DNA of 64,000 nucleotides, from positions 169,240 to 233,239 of the forward strand of contig CALRQC020000003.1 in NCBI GenBank assembly GCA_943370215.1. Direction: 5' to 3'. Under the pieces are notes generated by a model. The model was not told where the DNA came from, did not search any database, and saw only the letters and a list, made by a program, of their open reading frames with translations. Below are positions 51,339 to 60,642 of the stretch, in pieces. Source of the stretch: Niveispirillum sp943370215 (GTDB lineage: Bacteria; Pseudomonadota; Alphaproteobacteria; Azospirillales; Azospirillaceae). Both the position numbers and the translations under genes were made by a program. How positions within the stretch are numbered: position 1 is the first letter of the stretch; the number at the start of each line of letters is the position of its first letter.

Positions 51339-53384
51339 TCACTCCCCCCGCAGATGCACACGGATCGCCGCGCTGGCCCGTTGCCCGGTGGCATCCATCA
51401 CGGTCAGGCGGGAGAAGCCGGCGCCGGTCGGCTGCCAGAAGCGGGTGTCATCGGGCAGCGGCACATTATCCGCCACCCAGCGATAGGGCGGGCGGCCACC
51501 GGCGGCGGAGAGGGAGACACCCTCGGCCAGCGCCTCCACCTCCGCGCCATCGGGCGGGAACAGGATGCGCAGCGGTTCGGTACGGGTCGCCGCCGCCATC
51601 CCGCCGCTATCCAGCCGGGTCAGGGCTGGCGGTGGCGGGTTGCGGAACAGGGCGTGATCCGGGTTGGGCAGCGGCTTGCCCGGCCCATCCGGGGGCAACA
51701 GGTCAAAGACACGGAACATGATGGGCGCGGCAGCCTGCCGCCCCGCCGCACCGGGGCGCGGCGCGCCATCGGCCCGGCCCACCCAGACGGCCACCGTGTA
51801 ATCAGTGGACACACCCACCGTCCAGGCATCGCGGAAGCCAAAGGAAGTGCCGGTCTTGAACGCCACCCGCCGCCGGGCGATGCCGGCCCCGCCGGCCAAC
51901 CCGTCGGGCATCGGGCTGTCGCGCAGCACCGCCAGCACCGCACGCGCCGCATCCGCCCCCACCAGCCGGCCCACAGGTGCGGGGGCCGGCTGATCGGCGC
52001 GCAGGCGCAACGGCCGGGCCAAGCCATCATCGGCCAAGGCGGCGTAGAGCATGGCCAGATCGCCCAGCCTGATCCCCACCCCGCCCAGGGCCAGCGGCAG
52101 GCCGGGTTCAGCGGCGGGCGGCAGGGCCAGATCGGCCCCGGACAGGCGCAGCAATGCGGCCAGCCGCCCCGGCCCCACCCGTTCCAGCACCCGCACGGCG
52201 GGGATGTTCAGCGACCGTTGCAACGCCTCCCGCGCCGTCACCACGCCATGGAAACCATCATCGAAATTATGTGGCAGCCAGTCGCCGAACCGCTGCGGTG
52301 TATCATCGATCAAGGTACCGGGATGCAGCGACAGATCATCAAAGGCCACGGCATAGATGAAGGGTTTCAGCGCCGATCCGGGGGAGCGCACGGCGCGCGA
52401 CAGGTCCAACTGGCGCTGTTTCCAGTCGCCACTGCCCATCTGGGCCAGCACGCTGGCATCCTTGTTATCCAGCACCAGCACGGCCATGTCGCCACCGGCT
52501 TCCAGCCGCGCCAGTTCCGCCCGCCCCACCCCTTCCAGGGCGCGCTGCAGGTCGCTGTGCAGTGTGCTGCGGATGCGCACACCGCCCGGCTGATCTGCCG
52601 CCAGCCTTTCCGCCAGATGCGGGGCCAGCATCGGCAGCGGCAGCATGGTGGTGGGCAGCGGTTCGGCCTTGGCGGCGGTGGCCACATCGGCGGCGATCAG
52701 CCCGGCAGCCACAGCGCGGTCCAGCACCTTGGCCCGTGCCGCCTTTGCCGCCGTCGGGAAGCGATCCGGCCGCAGCCGTTCGGGCGATTGCGGCAGGGCC
52801 ACCAGCAGGGCCGCCTGGGCCGGGGTCAATTGCCCCGGCTCCCGCCCGAACCAGGCAAGGCTGGCCGCCCGCACCCCTTCCAGCGGCCCACCAAAGGGGG
52901 CGAGCGTCAGATAGATCGACAGCACCCCATCGGCACCCAGCCGCCGGCGCAACTGTAACGCCCGCCCCGCCTCCGCCAGTTTGGCACCGATGGTGCGCGG
53001 GCTGGGGGACAGCAGGCGGGCCGCCTGCATGGACAGGGTGGACGCACCGGAGATCACCCGGCCATGCCGTACCCCCTGCGCCCCCGCCCGCATAATGGCC
53101 AGCGGGTCGATACCGGGATGCCAGCCATAGCGGCGATCTTCCACCGCCACCAGCATGGCGCGATAGAGCGGGTCCACCTGATCGGGATTGGTGGTCAGCC
53201 GCCACGCCCCCTCCGCCGTGGGGAAGGGGCGCAGCAGCCGGCCTTCATGATCCAGTATCTCCACCGACCGACCGTCCCAGCGGGACAGGTCGGGCGGCAA
53301 TGCCAGATCGGTGGCGAGCAGCCCCAGCGCGAGCATACCCGCTGACGCTATCGCCACCCGCCTTCGTCTCATACCAAGAGCCAT
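51339..53384 (-). CDS. pbpC: Penicillin-binding protein 1C
   Basis: A 681-residue bifunctional class A PBP. One transmembrane anchor (VAIASAGMLALGLLATDLAL) precedes a GT51 glycosyltransferase domain (~45-220; VAVEDRRYGWHPGIDP and GASTLSMQAARLL). A transpeptidase domain (~280-560) has the SxxK Ser in SPGSALKPFIYAV and the KTGT box (FKTGTSFGFRDAWTVG). A C-terminal BiPBP_C domain (~590-681) marks PBP1C. It lies directly after the alpha-2-macroglobulin gene, the usual partnership. Its start region is inside a hairpin of the upstream repeat; an alternative ATG at 53372 lies just past it. Confidence 0.93.
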   Translation of the reverse strand: MALGMRRRRVAIASAGMLALGLLATDLALPPDLSRWDGRSVEILDHEGRLLRPFPTAEGAWRLTTNPDQVDPLYRAMLVAVEDRRYGWHPGIDPLAIMRAGAQGVRHGRVISGASTLSMQAARLLSPSPRTIGAKLAEAGRALQLRRRLGADGVLSIYLTLAPFGGPLEGVRAASLAWFGREPGQLTPAQAALLVALPQSPERLRPDRFPTAAKAARAKVLDRAVAAGLIAADVATAAKAEPLPTTMLPLPMLAPHLAERLAADQPGGVRIRSTLHSDLQRALEGVGRAELARLEAGGDMAVLVLDNKDASVLAQMGSGDWKQRQLDLSRAVRSPGSALKPFIYAVAFDDLSLHPGTLIDDTPQRFGDWLPHNFDDGFHGVVTAREALQRSLNIPAVRVLERVGPGRLAALLRLSGADLALPPAAEPGLPLALGGVGIRLGDLAMLYAALADDGLARPLRLRADQPAPAPVGRLVGADAARAVLAVLRDSPMPDGLAGGAGIARRRVAFKTGTSFGFRDAWTVGVSTDYTVAVWVGRADGAPRPGAAGRQAAAPIMFRVFDLLPPDGPGKPLPNPDHALFRNPPPPALTRLDSGGMAAATRTEPLRILFPPDGAEVEALAEGVSLSAAGGRPPYRWVADNVPLPDDTRFWQPTGAGFSRLTVMDATGQRASAAIRVHLRGE

Positions 53385-53518
53385 GGGACATGCCTCTTGG
53401 TACTTGCATTTTCCCTCAAACGCCGGGCGCTGCCTCCGGCAGCTTGGCTTGCGCGCACACGCGTGCGCGGGCCGGCAGTCGCCGGCCTCCAAGGGTCATG
53501 GTCCATGACCCTTGGTAT
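53371..53518. repeat. Structured ~148-bp repeat element, copy A
   Basis: Begins ATACCA and ends TGGTAT. It contains five hairpins: 53372-53402 (arms TACCAAGAG/CTCTTGGTA), 53429-53443 (GCTGCC/GGCAGC, loop TCC), 53452-53469 (CGCGCAC/GTGCGCG), 53470-53487 (GGCCGGC/GCCGGCC, loop AGTC) and 53489-53515 (CCAAGGGTCATG and complement). A related copy is at 58513-58658, where stems change sequence but keep pairing. It fills the whole gap between the macroglobulin and pbpC genes. Confidence 0.85.
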
Positions 53519-56500
53519 CACTCCGCAATCTCCAGCCGGCCCATCGCCGTGCGGGCCTTGATCTTCGGCAGGTACATGTGTTCGGCCACCACCGCCGGCA
53601 TGGCGAAGGAACCGGGCGTCACCGCGCGCACCGCATAGGCAATGCGGAAGCCCCATTTGCCGTTCAACCGCACGCCGTTGGGGCCGGGTGTCGTTTCATT
53701 CTCCTCATAGGTGGGCAGGGAGAGGGCGGCGACGAAACGGTCGTCGCGGCCTTCGGCGATGTTGGTGGAGGATATCCGCCCCAGCCAGCCATAGCCGGCC
53801 TGTTCCGGGCGGATCACGCCCTCCACCTCCAGCCCGGCGGGCAGCAGGTCCAGCAGGGCATAATCGCCGCTGGCCATTGCGTCTGCGGCATCGCCTTCCA
53901 GCACCACGATGATGCGGTCATTCTGCTTCACCTGCGACAGGTCCAGCGCCTCCCCGCTCATGGAGAAGAAGGATTTGCTGACACTGATGCCCGAGGCCTG
54001 GGCCGGCACCGGTTCCACCGGCACGCCTTCCACCGACAGGGTGCGGTAAAGCCCTGTTTCCCCCTGATTGGCAACCACCAGCCCGGTGCGCAGCCGTTCC
54101 AGCGACACCGGCAGGGAAACCGGGTCACCGGCACCGGCCGGCTTGCCATCCACTGTCACCGCCAGCTTGGCATTCTTGCCGGCCAGGGCGGATGCGGCGC
54201 GCAGCATCCAGGCCTTTTCCTGGGTGTTGGTCTCCTCCGCCCGCGTGTCAAACAACTGCGCCGTGTCCAGCAGGGCTGGCACGGCCGCCCCCCGTCCATC
54301 CAGCGCCAGCAGGGAGGCGATGGCATAGGTATCGCGCAGCCGGCTGCCATAGGCATCGGTGCGGGCCGGCAGGTTGGCTTTCTTGCCGGTACGGCGGGCC
54401 TGTTCCAGCGCCTGCTGGTCGGCCTCCGCCCGGGCTGCCCATTGCGCCAACTGCTTGCGGGCGGTGTCAAACGCCTGTCCGGCGCGGGCGCGTTCGCCCA
54501 CGGCATCCAGGGCGGCGGCCAGATGGGCCGAGGCCAGGGCCTGATCCGGCATCCGGCTGTCATGGAAATAACGCAGGTCGCCGGCATTGGCCTGCCCCTT
54601 GCGGGCCAGTACCCAGGCGGCATAGGCCTGCACTTCCGCCGGATAGGAGCGGGTGGTGGCCCCGGTCAGCCATTGCCGGCCCAGCGCCAGCGCATCGCCC
54701 GGCACCACATAGCCCTGATCGGTGGCCAGATTGAGGAAATCCAGGGCGAAGACGGACAGCCACGGATTGGCTGCATCGCCATACTGGCCCCACATGCGGA
54801 AACCGCCTTCGGGATCCTGCATGGTCAGCACACGGTCGATGGCATCCTGGATGCGGTCGCCAATGGCCTTGTCCTGCTTCCTGTCTGTCAACAAGGCCAG
54901 ATCGTTGAACCAGAGCAACGGCATGGCGCGGCTGACCGTCTGTTCCAGACAGCCGAACGGGTACCGGTCCAGCCAGCGCAACATGCCCGGCACATCCAGC
55001 CCCTGCCAGCGGGAGATGGAGAGCGCCACCTTCTCCGTGCCCGGCACCAACCCATCCAGCAGGTCCGGCGGCAGGTTGGAAACCTCCCCCGGTGCCAGGG
55101 TGGCGACCATTTCGCGCGTTACCGGCAATTGCGGCGGGCGCACCTGGATCGGCCAGCTTCGCTGTACCTGGAAGCCGCCTGGCCCGCTGACAGCCAGCGT
55201 CACCGTCCCGATACCGGCTGTGGTCCCCGTCAGCGGCACGGTGAAGACCTGCCGCTGACCGGCGGCCAGAATGATCTCCCGCGTTTGCTCGCCGCCGGAA
55301 ACGGCATCCTTGGCGGTGATGGTCAGGCGATAGGGGCCCGGCTGGCCCTCCACATTATGCAGCAGCACCGTGGCCCGCCCCTGGTCGGCCGGCGACAGGA
55401 AGCGCGGCAGGATCAATTCCGCCACCACCGGGTCACGCACCGTCAGGCGTTTTTCGGCCGAGCCCAGCTTGGTGGCATCCCAGGCCACGGCCATCAGGCG
55501 CAATTCCCCCTGGAAATCGGGGATATCCAGCGAAATGGTCGCCTTGCCATCACCATCCAGCTCAACAATGCCGGAGAACAGGGCCACCGTGCGGGTGGGC
55601 ACCACATCCAGCCCCTTGCCGCCGAACCCGTCACCGCCCTGGTCATCCCCCTGGCCCTGGGCGCGGATCAGGCGGCCATAATCATCGCGCATGGACACAC
55701 CCAGCTCGCGCTTGGCCAGGTAATAATCCTGCGGTTTGGGCGTGGGGAAGCGGGTCAGTTGCAAAATGCCCTGATCCACCGCCGCCAGGGTGAGATAGGC
55801 CGACTTGCCGGCCCCCTTCACCGTGACCGGCACCTTGATGGACTGGCGCGGCAGGATCTTGTCCGGCGTGCCGATGGCCACATCCAGGGTACGGCGGGCC
55901 GGGTCCAACCCCAGCCAGGCCACCCCCACGGCGCGCACCGGGGCATGGCCCAGATCGGCCGTCAACGGACGGTAGAGCGTCACCAGGGCATAGGCGCCCG
56001 GCCCCCAATCCGCCCCGATGGGGATATCCACATCCGCCCCACCTGCCGGGACGCTGACGCTGCGGGTTTCATGCACGGTTTCATTGGCGATGACGATCAG
56101 CGCCTCCCCCGCCGCCTCGCTGTCAATGCGCAGCCGGGCCGTGTCGCCGGGCTTATACCCGGCGCGGTCGGCGGCCAGCTTCAGCCGGTCGGGCCGGTCC
56201 GGCCCGCTTTCACCATACCAGCCGCTGTAAAAGTCGAGAGAGGTGGCCGCACCACTGGCGGCATCGGTGACGATCAGGCGGTAGCTGCCCCAACTGACAT
56301 TCTGGGCCAGACTGGCCGGCTTGTCGGTGCCGATATCCAGCGCCCCGCTGGCAATCACCTTTTCCCGTGGCACGCGCTGATATTTCCAGGTGCCGCCACT
56401 GCGGAACCATTGCCAGGTGGAACTATCCTTGACCAGCCGCCAGGACAGGCCCTTGGCGGCCACCGCTGTGCCCGCCTCATCCACCGCAATCACATCGAAA

Positions 56501-58491
56501 CCGGCCTCCGCCCCTTCCGGCACCGCATCCTGGAAACGGGGGCGGATGCCGATGCTGACCGGGGTGACCGGCACCGGCACATAAACCTGTTCCGATGTGG
56601 CACGGCCCCCCGGCTCCCGGATGGCGACGGAAATCGCCGCGCGCAGCGGCTGGGTGCCCAGCGGTCCGGCGGGCAGCGACCCCGTGACCACAGTGTCGCC
56701 CTTGGCATCGGTATTATCGACCGACAGGTCCACCGGCTCCACATCAAACCGATCGGCTTGGATGCCCCAGGTGAAGCCCTTATGGGCCGGGAAGGGGGCC
56801 GGGTCCGGCTCCAGCGTCAGGCGGGCTTCGCCGGCCAGATCGGCACCGGGCGCGCCATAGAGGAAGCGGGCATTGACATTCAGGCTCAGGTCACCGCCCA
56901 GGGCCAGCCGTTCCGGCTTGTTATTGATGGCAAGCGCCAGCCGTTGCGGTACGAAATCCTGCACCTGAAAGCGCACGGAACCCACCGCCGGCCCTTCCGG
57001 ATCGGCATGGGCGGTGGCTTCCCACTGGCCCCGGCTGGCACTGACCGGCAGCACCACGGACAGGCTGCCCGCCGCCCCGCCCTTGTCGGCCAGATCGAAG
57101 CGCTGATGTTCCTTGCCGTCGGGGCGGCGGATGCGGATGGTCAGGTGCCTGCCCGGCAGGGCCGTCGCCTCCCGATCACGCAGCAATGCTGTCAGTTGCA
57201 CCGTCTCGCCCGGGCGATAGATGCCGCGTTCGGTATAAAGGAAGGCATCGACAGCAGCGGACGGGCGGCGGCCTTCCACCCCCCGGTCAGACAGGTCGAA
57301 GCCGGGCCGACGCAAATCCAGGAAATTGAAATCGCCATCATTCTGATAGGCCATGACCATGACGGGGGCCATGCCGCCATCGCCGCGCAGCAGCCCGGCA
57401 TCAAAGCGCACCAGCCCCTTGGCGTCCGTGCGCGCCTCCCCCAGCACCTCATTATTGCGGGCGATCAGGGACAGGCGCACGCCGGCCAGCGGCTTGGCGC
57501 TGCCCAGCGACCGGACGGAGAGCGTCAGGCCATCATCGCCGCGAAAGCTGGTCAGCCCCAGATCGGACTGCACCACCCATTGCCCCGCCTGCGGGCGATA
57601 GCTGTCGGAGTAATAATATTCATCCTCCCCGTCATTGCGGGGCGCATCGGGGTTGCGCGCGGTCAGCAGATAGGCACCGGGTTCGCGTTTGCCGATGGCA
57701 TCGGCCAGCGGGAACAGGGTGGTGACGGCGGTATTGCGCGGCCCCTTCACCGCAACCTCGCCCTGCCAGATCAGCTTGCCCTTATCGTCCCCCACATCGC
57801 GTGCATCGTAGGGATAGAAGGTGCGTTCATCGACGAAATCCTGCCGCATCCGGGCCAGCATCCGGTCGCCGACGCGGTAGAGCTTCACCTCCAGCCGGTC
57901 GACATTGACGGTGGTGATAGGCAGGCCATCGCCCATTTCGCGCGGCAGGATGAAGCCCTGGCCCAGCGCCACCGCCGGTGCCCGGTCGGACAGGCTGACG
58001 GTGACATTCTGATCATCGGCCAGCTTGGCCCCATCAGCCGCCGGCAGGCCGGCGCGCAAGGTCACCTCATGCTCCGCCCCAAACGCCAGACCGGACAGGC
58101 AGAGCTTCGGCCCCTCCACCCGGAAACCGGCCGTCACCCCCTCCGGCAGTTGCAGATAATCGGAATAATTGACGGCACGGGTGCTGTTCAGGGGGCGGTT
58201 GAACACCAGGCAGGCCTCCGCCACCGCATTGGCGGATTCGGTGGACAGGCGGGCGAAACGGAAGGCGGGGGAATCGGGTACCCGCTGGCTGCTGACGGTC
58301 AGCGGCCGCGAATCGGGTCCGGTGGTTTTCGCCGGTTCAGCGGGTGATGCGGCAGGGGGTGGGTTGGTCGCGGTGGCCACCACGCCCCCCCGTTCCCCTG
58401 CCGATCCCAGCCAATGGGCAACGCCCCAGCCGGCCACGCCCAACAGAATAACGGTGATGGCCGCCAGGACCATCTGCATCAAGGACCGCAT
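53518..58491 (-). CDS. Bacterial alpha-2-macroglobulin family protein (YfhM-like)
   Basis: A 1657-residue protein thought to trap proteases in the periplasm. An N-terminal transmembrane anchor (VLAAITVILLGVAGWGVAHW) has no lipobox Cys, unlike the lipoprotein E. coli YfhM. A long series of macroglobulin beta-sandwich domains follows (one near 440-540 has TERGIYRPGETVQL, a family hallmark). The thioester motif is GCLEQ at ~1180, inside the helical TED domain (YPFGCLEQTVSRAMPLLWF). The C-terminal domain resembles the receptor-binding-like MG10. Upstream of pbpC on the same strand, the classic pairing for cell-wall repair or defence. Confidence 0.93.
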   Translation of the reverse strand: MRSLMQMVLAAITVILLGVAGWGVAHWLGSAGERGGVVATATNPPPAASPAEPAKTTGPDSRPLTVSSQRVPDSPAFRFARLSTESANAVAEACLVFNRPLNSTRAVNYSDYLQLPEGVTAGFRVEGPKLCLSGLAFGAEHEVTLRAGLPAADGAKLADDQNVTVSLSDRAPAVALGQGFILPREMGDGLPITTVNVDRLEVKLYRVGDRMLARMRQDFVDERTFYPYDARDVGDDKGKLIWQGEVAVKGPRNTAVTTLFPLADAIGKREPGAYLLTARNPDAPRNDGEDEYYYSDSYRPQAGQWVVQSDLGLTSFRGDDGLTLSVRSLGSAKPLAGVRLSLIARNNEVLGEARTDAKGLVRFDAGLLRGDGGMAPVMVMAYQNDGDFNFLDLRRPGFDLSDRGVEGRRPSAAVDAFLYTERGIYRPGETVQLTALLRDREATALPGRHLTIRIRRPDGKEHQRFDLADKGGAAGSLSVVLPVSASRGQWEATAHADPEGPAVGSVRFQVQDFVPQRLALAINNKPERLALGGDLSLNVNARFLYGAPGADLAGEARLTLEPDPAPFPAHKGFTWGIQADRFDVEPVDLSVDNTDAKGDTVVTGSLPAGPLGTQPLRAAISVAIREPGGRATSEQVYVPVPVTPVSIGIRPRFQDAVPEGAEAGFDVIAVDEAGTAVAAKGLSWRLVKDSSTWQWFRSGGTWKYQRVPREKVIASGALDIGTDKPASLAQNVSWGSYRLIVTDAASGAATSLDFYSGWYGESGPDRPDRLKLAADRAGYKPGDTARLRIDSEAAGEALIVIANETVHETRSVSVPAGGADVDIPIGADWGPGAYALVTLYRPLTADLGHAPVRAVGVAWLGLDPARRTLDVAIGTPDKILPRQSIKVPVTVKGAGKSAYLTLAAVDQGILQLTRFPTPKPQDYYLAKRELGVSMRDDYGRLIRAQGQGDDQGGDGFGGKGLDVVPTRTVALFSGIVELDGDGKATISLDIPDFQGELRLMAVAWDATKLGSAEKRLTVRDPVVAELILPRFLSPADQGRATVLLHNVEGQPGPYRLTITAKDAVSGGEQTREIILAAGQRQVFTVPLTGTTAGIGTVTLAVSGPGGFQVQRSWPIQVRPPQLPVTREMVATLAPGEVSNLPPDLLDGLVPGTEKVALSISRWQGLDVPGMLRWLDRYPFGCLEQTVSRAMPLLWFNDLALLTDRKQDKAIGDRIQDAIDRVLTMQDPEGGFRMWGQYGDAANPWLSVFALDFLNLATDQGYVVPGDALALGRQWLTGATTRSYPAEVQAYAAWVLARKGQANAGDLRYFHDSRMPDQALASAHLAAALDAVGERARAGQAFDTARKQLAQWAARAEADQQALEQARRTGKKANLPARTDAYGSRLRDTYAIASLLALDGRGAAVPALLDTAQLFDTRAEETNTQEKAWMLRAASALAGKNAKLAVTVDGKPAGAGDPVSLPVSLERLRTGLVVANQGETGLYRTLSVEGVPVEPVPAQASGISVSKSFFSMSGEALDLSQVKQNDRIIVVLEGDAADAMASGDYALLDLLPAGLEVEGVIRPEQAGYGWLGRISSTNIAEGRDDRFVAALSLPTYEENETTPGPNGVRLNGKWGFRIAYAVRAVTPGSFAMPAVVAEHMYLPKIKARTAMGRLEIAE

Positions 58492-58512
58492 GTTTCCCCA
58501 TCCCCCGCGCCC

Positions 58513-58658
58513 ATACCATGTCCCGGTGATCGGAACCGATCACCGGCCTCAATCGCCGGCGCCAACATCCGTTGGCTTGGCTTACGCGGCACGTGCCGCG
58601 CGGCGGCGGTCGCCGCCGTACCAAATCCCGGTGAGTTCCACTAACCGGGATTTGGTAT
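58513..58658. repeat. Structured ~146-bp repeat element, copy B
   Basis: Begins ATACCA and ends TGGTAT in the same orientation as copy A. Hairpins: 58523-58546 (CCGGTGATCGG/CCGATCACCGG), 58561-58576 (GCCAAC/GTTGGC, loop ATCC), 58585-58600 (perfect CGCGGCACGTGCCGCG), 58601-58618 (CGGCGGC/GCCGCCG, loop GGTC) and 58619-58657 (14-base arms TACCAAATCCCGGT and complement). It lies 22 bp upstream of the macroglobulin start codon. Confidence 0.85.
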
Positions 58659-58775
58659 TAAGCGTGCCAACAGAGTGCCAAGCCCATTGTGGCGACACAA
58701 CGGTCAGTGGTGCAAACGAAGGAGGTAATTCGTCAGATAGGGGTATAAGGCGGGGCACCCTGAAGGTGCGGATGC

Positions 58776-59327
58776 TCACCCCGGCATCGTTTGTTGTTCC
58801 GCCACCTTCTTCACCCCGGCCAGCATACGGCGCCGAATAAAGCCGCTGGCGGGGCGAATGGCGATCCAGTATGCCCGCAGACGCCGCCGCGTCGCATCAT
58901 CGGGACAAAAAATCTGCGTGCGGGTGACCAGCCGCGTCGCCCCACCGGGCAGCGGCTGCGCATCAAAACTCATCACCAGTTTGGCGACACCCGGCTGGGC
59001 GAAAGCCTGGAAGGCCGGACCATCGGCAATGGCTTCCAAGCCGAAATCCAGGCGCCAGAAGCGCCCGACAAGGCCATAGGCCAATTGCCGTTCCGTGCGT
59101 TCCAGCCGGGTGAAATCCTTCAATCCGAAAGCGGCGGCCGGCGTGGCCGTCTGTGGAAACAGCCGGTCGGGCAATTGACGCAGCCAGATCAGGCCACGGG
59201 TGAAGATATCGTCACCCGTCTCCATCCGTTCCACCGCGTCCAGAATGGTGGCGGGTGCGCTGTTGATCAGAATGTCGTGACATTCCGTGAACTGATAGGC
59301 GGTCAGGTATTTCGCCGCTAATGCCAT
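58776..59327 (-). CDS. DUF2867/SRPBCC-like protein
   Basis: A 183-residue protein. It begins MALAAKYLTAYQFTECHDI and reads through a compact alpha-beta fold. The C-terminal block VTRTQIFCPDDATRRRLRAY then WIAIRPASGFIRRRML matches DUF2867-like proteins (SRPBCC-type lipid- or ligand-binding fold). No enzyme motif. GGGGGGATC precedes the ATG at 59327. It lies 20 bp downstream of the COQ9 gene on the same strand, so co-transcription is likely. Confidence 0.7.
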   Translation of the reverse strand: MALAAKYLTAYQFTECHDILINSAPATILDAVERMETGDDIFTRGLIWLRQLPDRLFPQTATPAAAFGLKDFTRLERTERQLAYGLVGRFWRLDFGLEAIADGPAFQAFAQPGVAKLVMSFDAQPLPGGATRLVTRTQIFCPDDATRRRLRAYWIAIRPASGFIRRRMLAGVKKVAEQQTMPG

Positions 59328-59347
59328 GTCTGATCCCCCCCAACCGT

Positions 59348-60064
59348 TCAATGGCTGAAGGCACCGCGCAGATGGCGCATGAAACGGGCCGGCGAGGGCA
59401 GATGCACCAGCAGGTCGCCGGCCTTGCCGGTGCTGCCCTTCACCTTGGCAATGCCTTGGCCCACCCACATCACATCGGCAATGCGGCGATCCAGGAAGGC
59501 CCAGCTATCCGCGTGCCCTTCCGAGGCATCATCCAGCCAGTAAAGGGCGGTGGAGCTGACCACGCCGGAGAGCAGCAGCCGCTTGGTGTAGAAATTGAAA
59601 TCGTTGGACTGGTCGCCCACCGCCTTCCACACCGCATCCACCGTGGCATAGAGCAGGCGCGGGGCCAGGGGCAGGCCATGGGGCATGGCCAGCAGGGCGG
59701 CGGCGCGGCGCAGCGCCTCCTTATGGGGTGTCAGGATCTCCAGCCGGGTGCGCACGGCCAGCGCCACGCGCTGGCGTACCTTCAGGGCCGACAGGTCGGT
59801 GGCGGCCAGCTTGGCCACCATCTGCCGGTTGGCCCAGTCGGCCAAATGGGCCACCACCTGCAAGGGGCCGTCGGGGAAGGCGGCTTCGGCCTCCCGCGGG
59901 TCGAACCCGGCCTGTTCAGCCCCCCGGCGCATGGCGGCCGGCGTCCAGCCGTCAAAGGTCACATCGGGCAGCATGGCCAGCAGGATGGCATCCCGGCGGG
60001 CCTGCAATTCGGCCGTAACACCCGCCAGCGGCGATTCCCCGGCCGTCGTCTCAGTATTGGTCAT
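59348..60064 (-). CDS. coq9: COQ9-family ubiquinone biosynthesis protein
   Basis: A 238-residue COQ9 protein. The N-terminal half is a TetR-like helical fold without DNA-binding function; the C-terminal COQ9 block includes SNDFNFYTKRLLLSGVVSST and LYWLDDASEGHADSWAFLDR. COQ9 binds lipid and assists ubiquinone ring hydroxylation by COQ7. Its presence supports an alphaproteobacterial host. It follows the peptide deformylase gene by 23 bp. Confidence 0.9.
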   Translation of the reverse strand: MTNTETTAGESPLAGVTAELQARRDAILLAMLPDVTFDGWTPAAMRRGAEQAGFDPREAEAAFPDGPLQVVAHLADWANRQMVAKLAATDLSALKVRQRVALAVRTRLEILTPHKEALRRAAALLAMPHGLPLAPRLLYATVDAVWKAVGDQSNDFNFYTKRLLLSGVVSSTALYWLDDASEGHADSWAFLDRRIADVMWVGQGIAKVKGSTGKAGDLLVHLPSPARFMRHLRGAFSH

Positions 60065-60087
60065 GGCATTCGGCTCCAGCGCGGGAT

Positions 60088-60642
60088 TCAGCCTTTCAAG
60101 GCATCTGCCGTGAAATGGACCATTTCCTCGGTAAAGGTCAACTTGCCCAGATCGGGCATCCGATCGAGATAGAGCACACCATCCAGATGATCCAGCTCAT
60201 GCTGGATGACGCGGGCATGGGTGCCCGTGGCCTCCCGCTCCACCAGATCGCCATCCAGATCATAGCCCCGATAACGGATGCGGGCATGGCGTGGCACAAT
60301 GCCGCGCAGGCCGGGGATGGAGAGACACCCCTCCCACCCCAGCTTTTTTTCATCTGTCAGGGCGACAAATTCCGGGTTGATCAGCACCTGATTGCCCAGT
60401 GCCGTGTCACCATCGGCCCCGCTGGCCCGTTCCGCCGGAACGCGGAAAACGATGATGCGCTGGCCTGCATCCACCTGCGGGGCGGCCAGCCCGATGCCGG
60501 GAGCCGCCAGCATGGTGTCGATCATGTCGGCGGCAAGCCGTTGGATTTCTTCCGGAAAAGGCAGGCCGGGCCGCACCGGGAGCGCCGTGGCGGGGCGGCG
60601 CAAGGTGGGATGGCCCATGCGGATGATCGGCAGGACGGCCAA
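60088..60642 (-). CDS. def: Peptide deformylase, probable TTG start
   Basis: A 184-residue metallo-deformylase that removes the formyl group from nascent proteins. Motifs: GIGLAAPQ (49-56), EGCLS (104-108, metal-ligand Cys106) and HELDH (148-152). Family members begin MA(I/V)LPI; here that start is reached only from a TTG at 60642, preceded by GGAG with eight-base spacing. The first in-frame ATG (60618) would remove this strand. Upstream of COQ9 on the same strand. Confidence 0.92.
   Translation of the reverse strand: MAVLPIIRMGHPTLRRPATALPVRPGLPFPEEIQRLAADMIDTMLAAPGIGLAAPQVDAGQRIIVFRVPAERASGADGDTALGNQVLINPEFVALTDEKKLGWEGCLSIPGLRGIVPRHARIRYRGYDLDGDLVEREATGTHARVIQHELDHLDGVLYLDRMPDLGKLTFTEEMVHFTADALKG

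Noticed and set aside
53512..58347. A plus-strand open frame of about 1600 codons opposite the macroglobulin gene
   Set aside because: It is the codon-bias mirror of a GC-rich gene: its translation is Gly/Gln/Arg/His-rich with no domain, while the minus strand encodes a complete family member with thioester motif.
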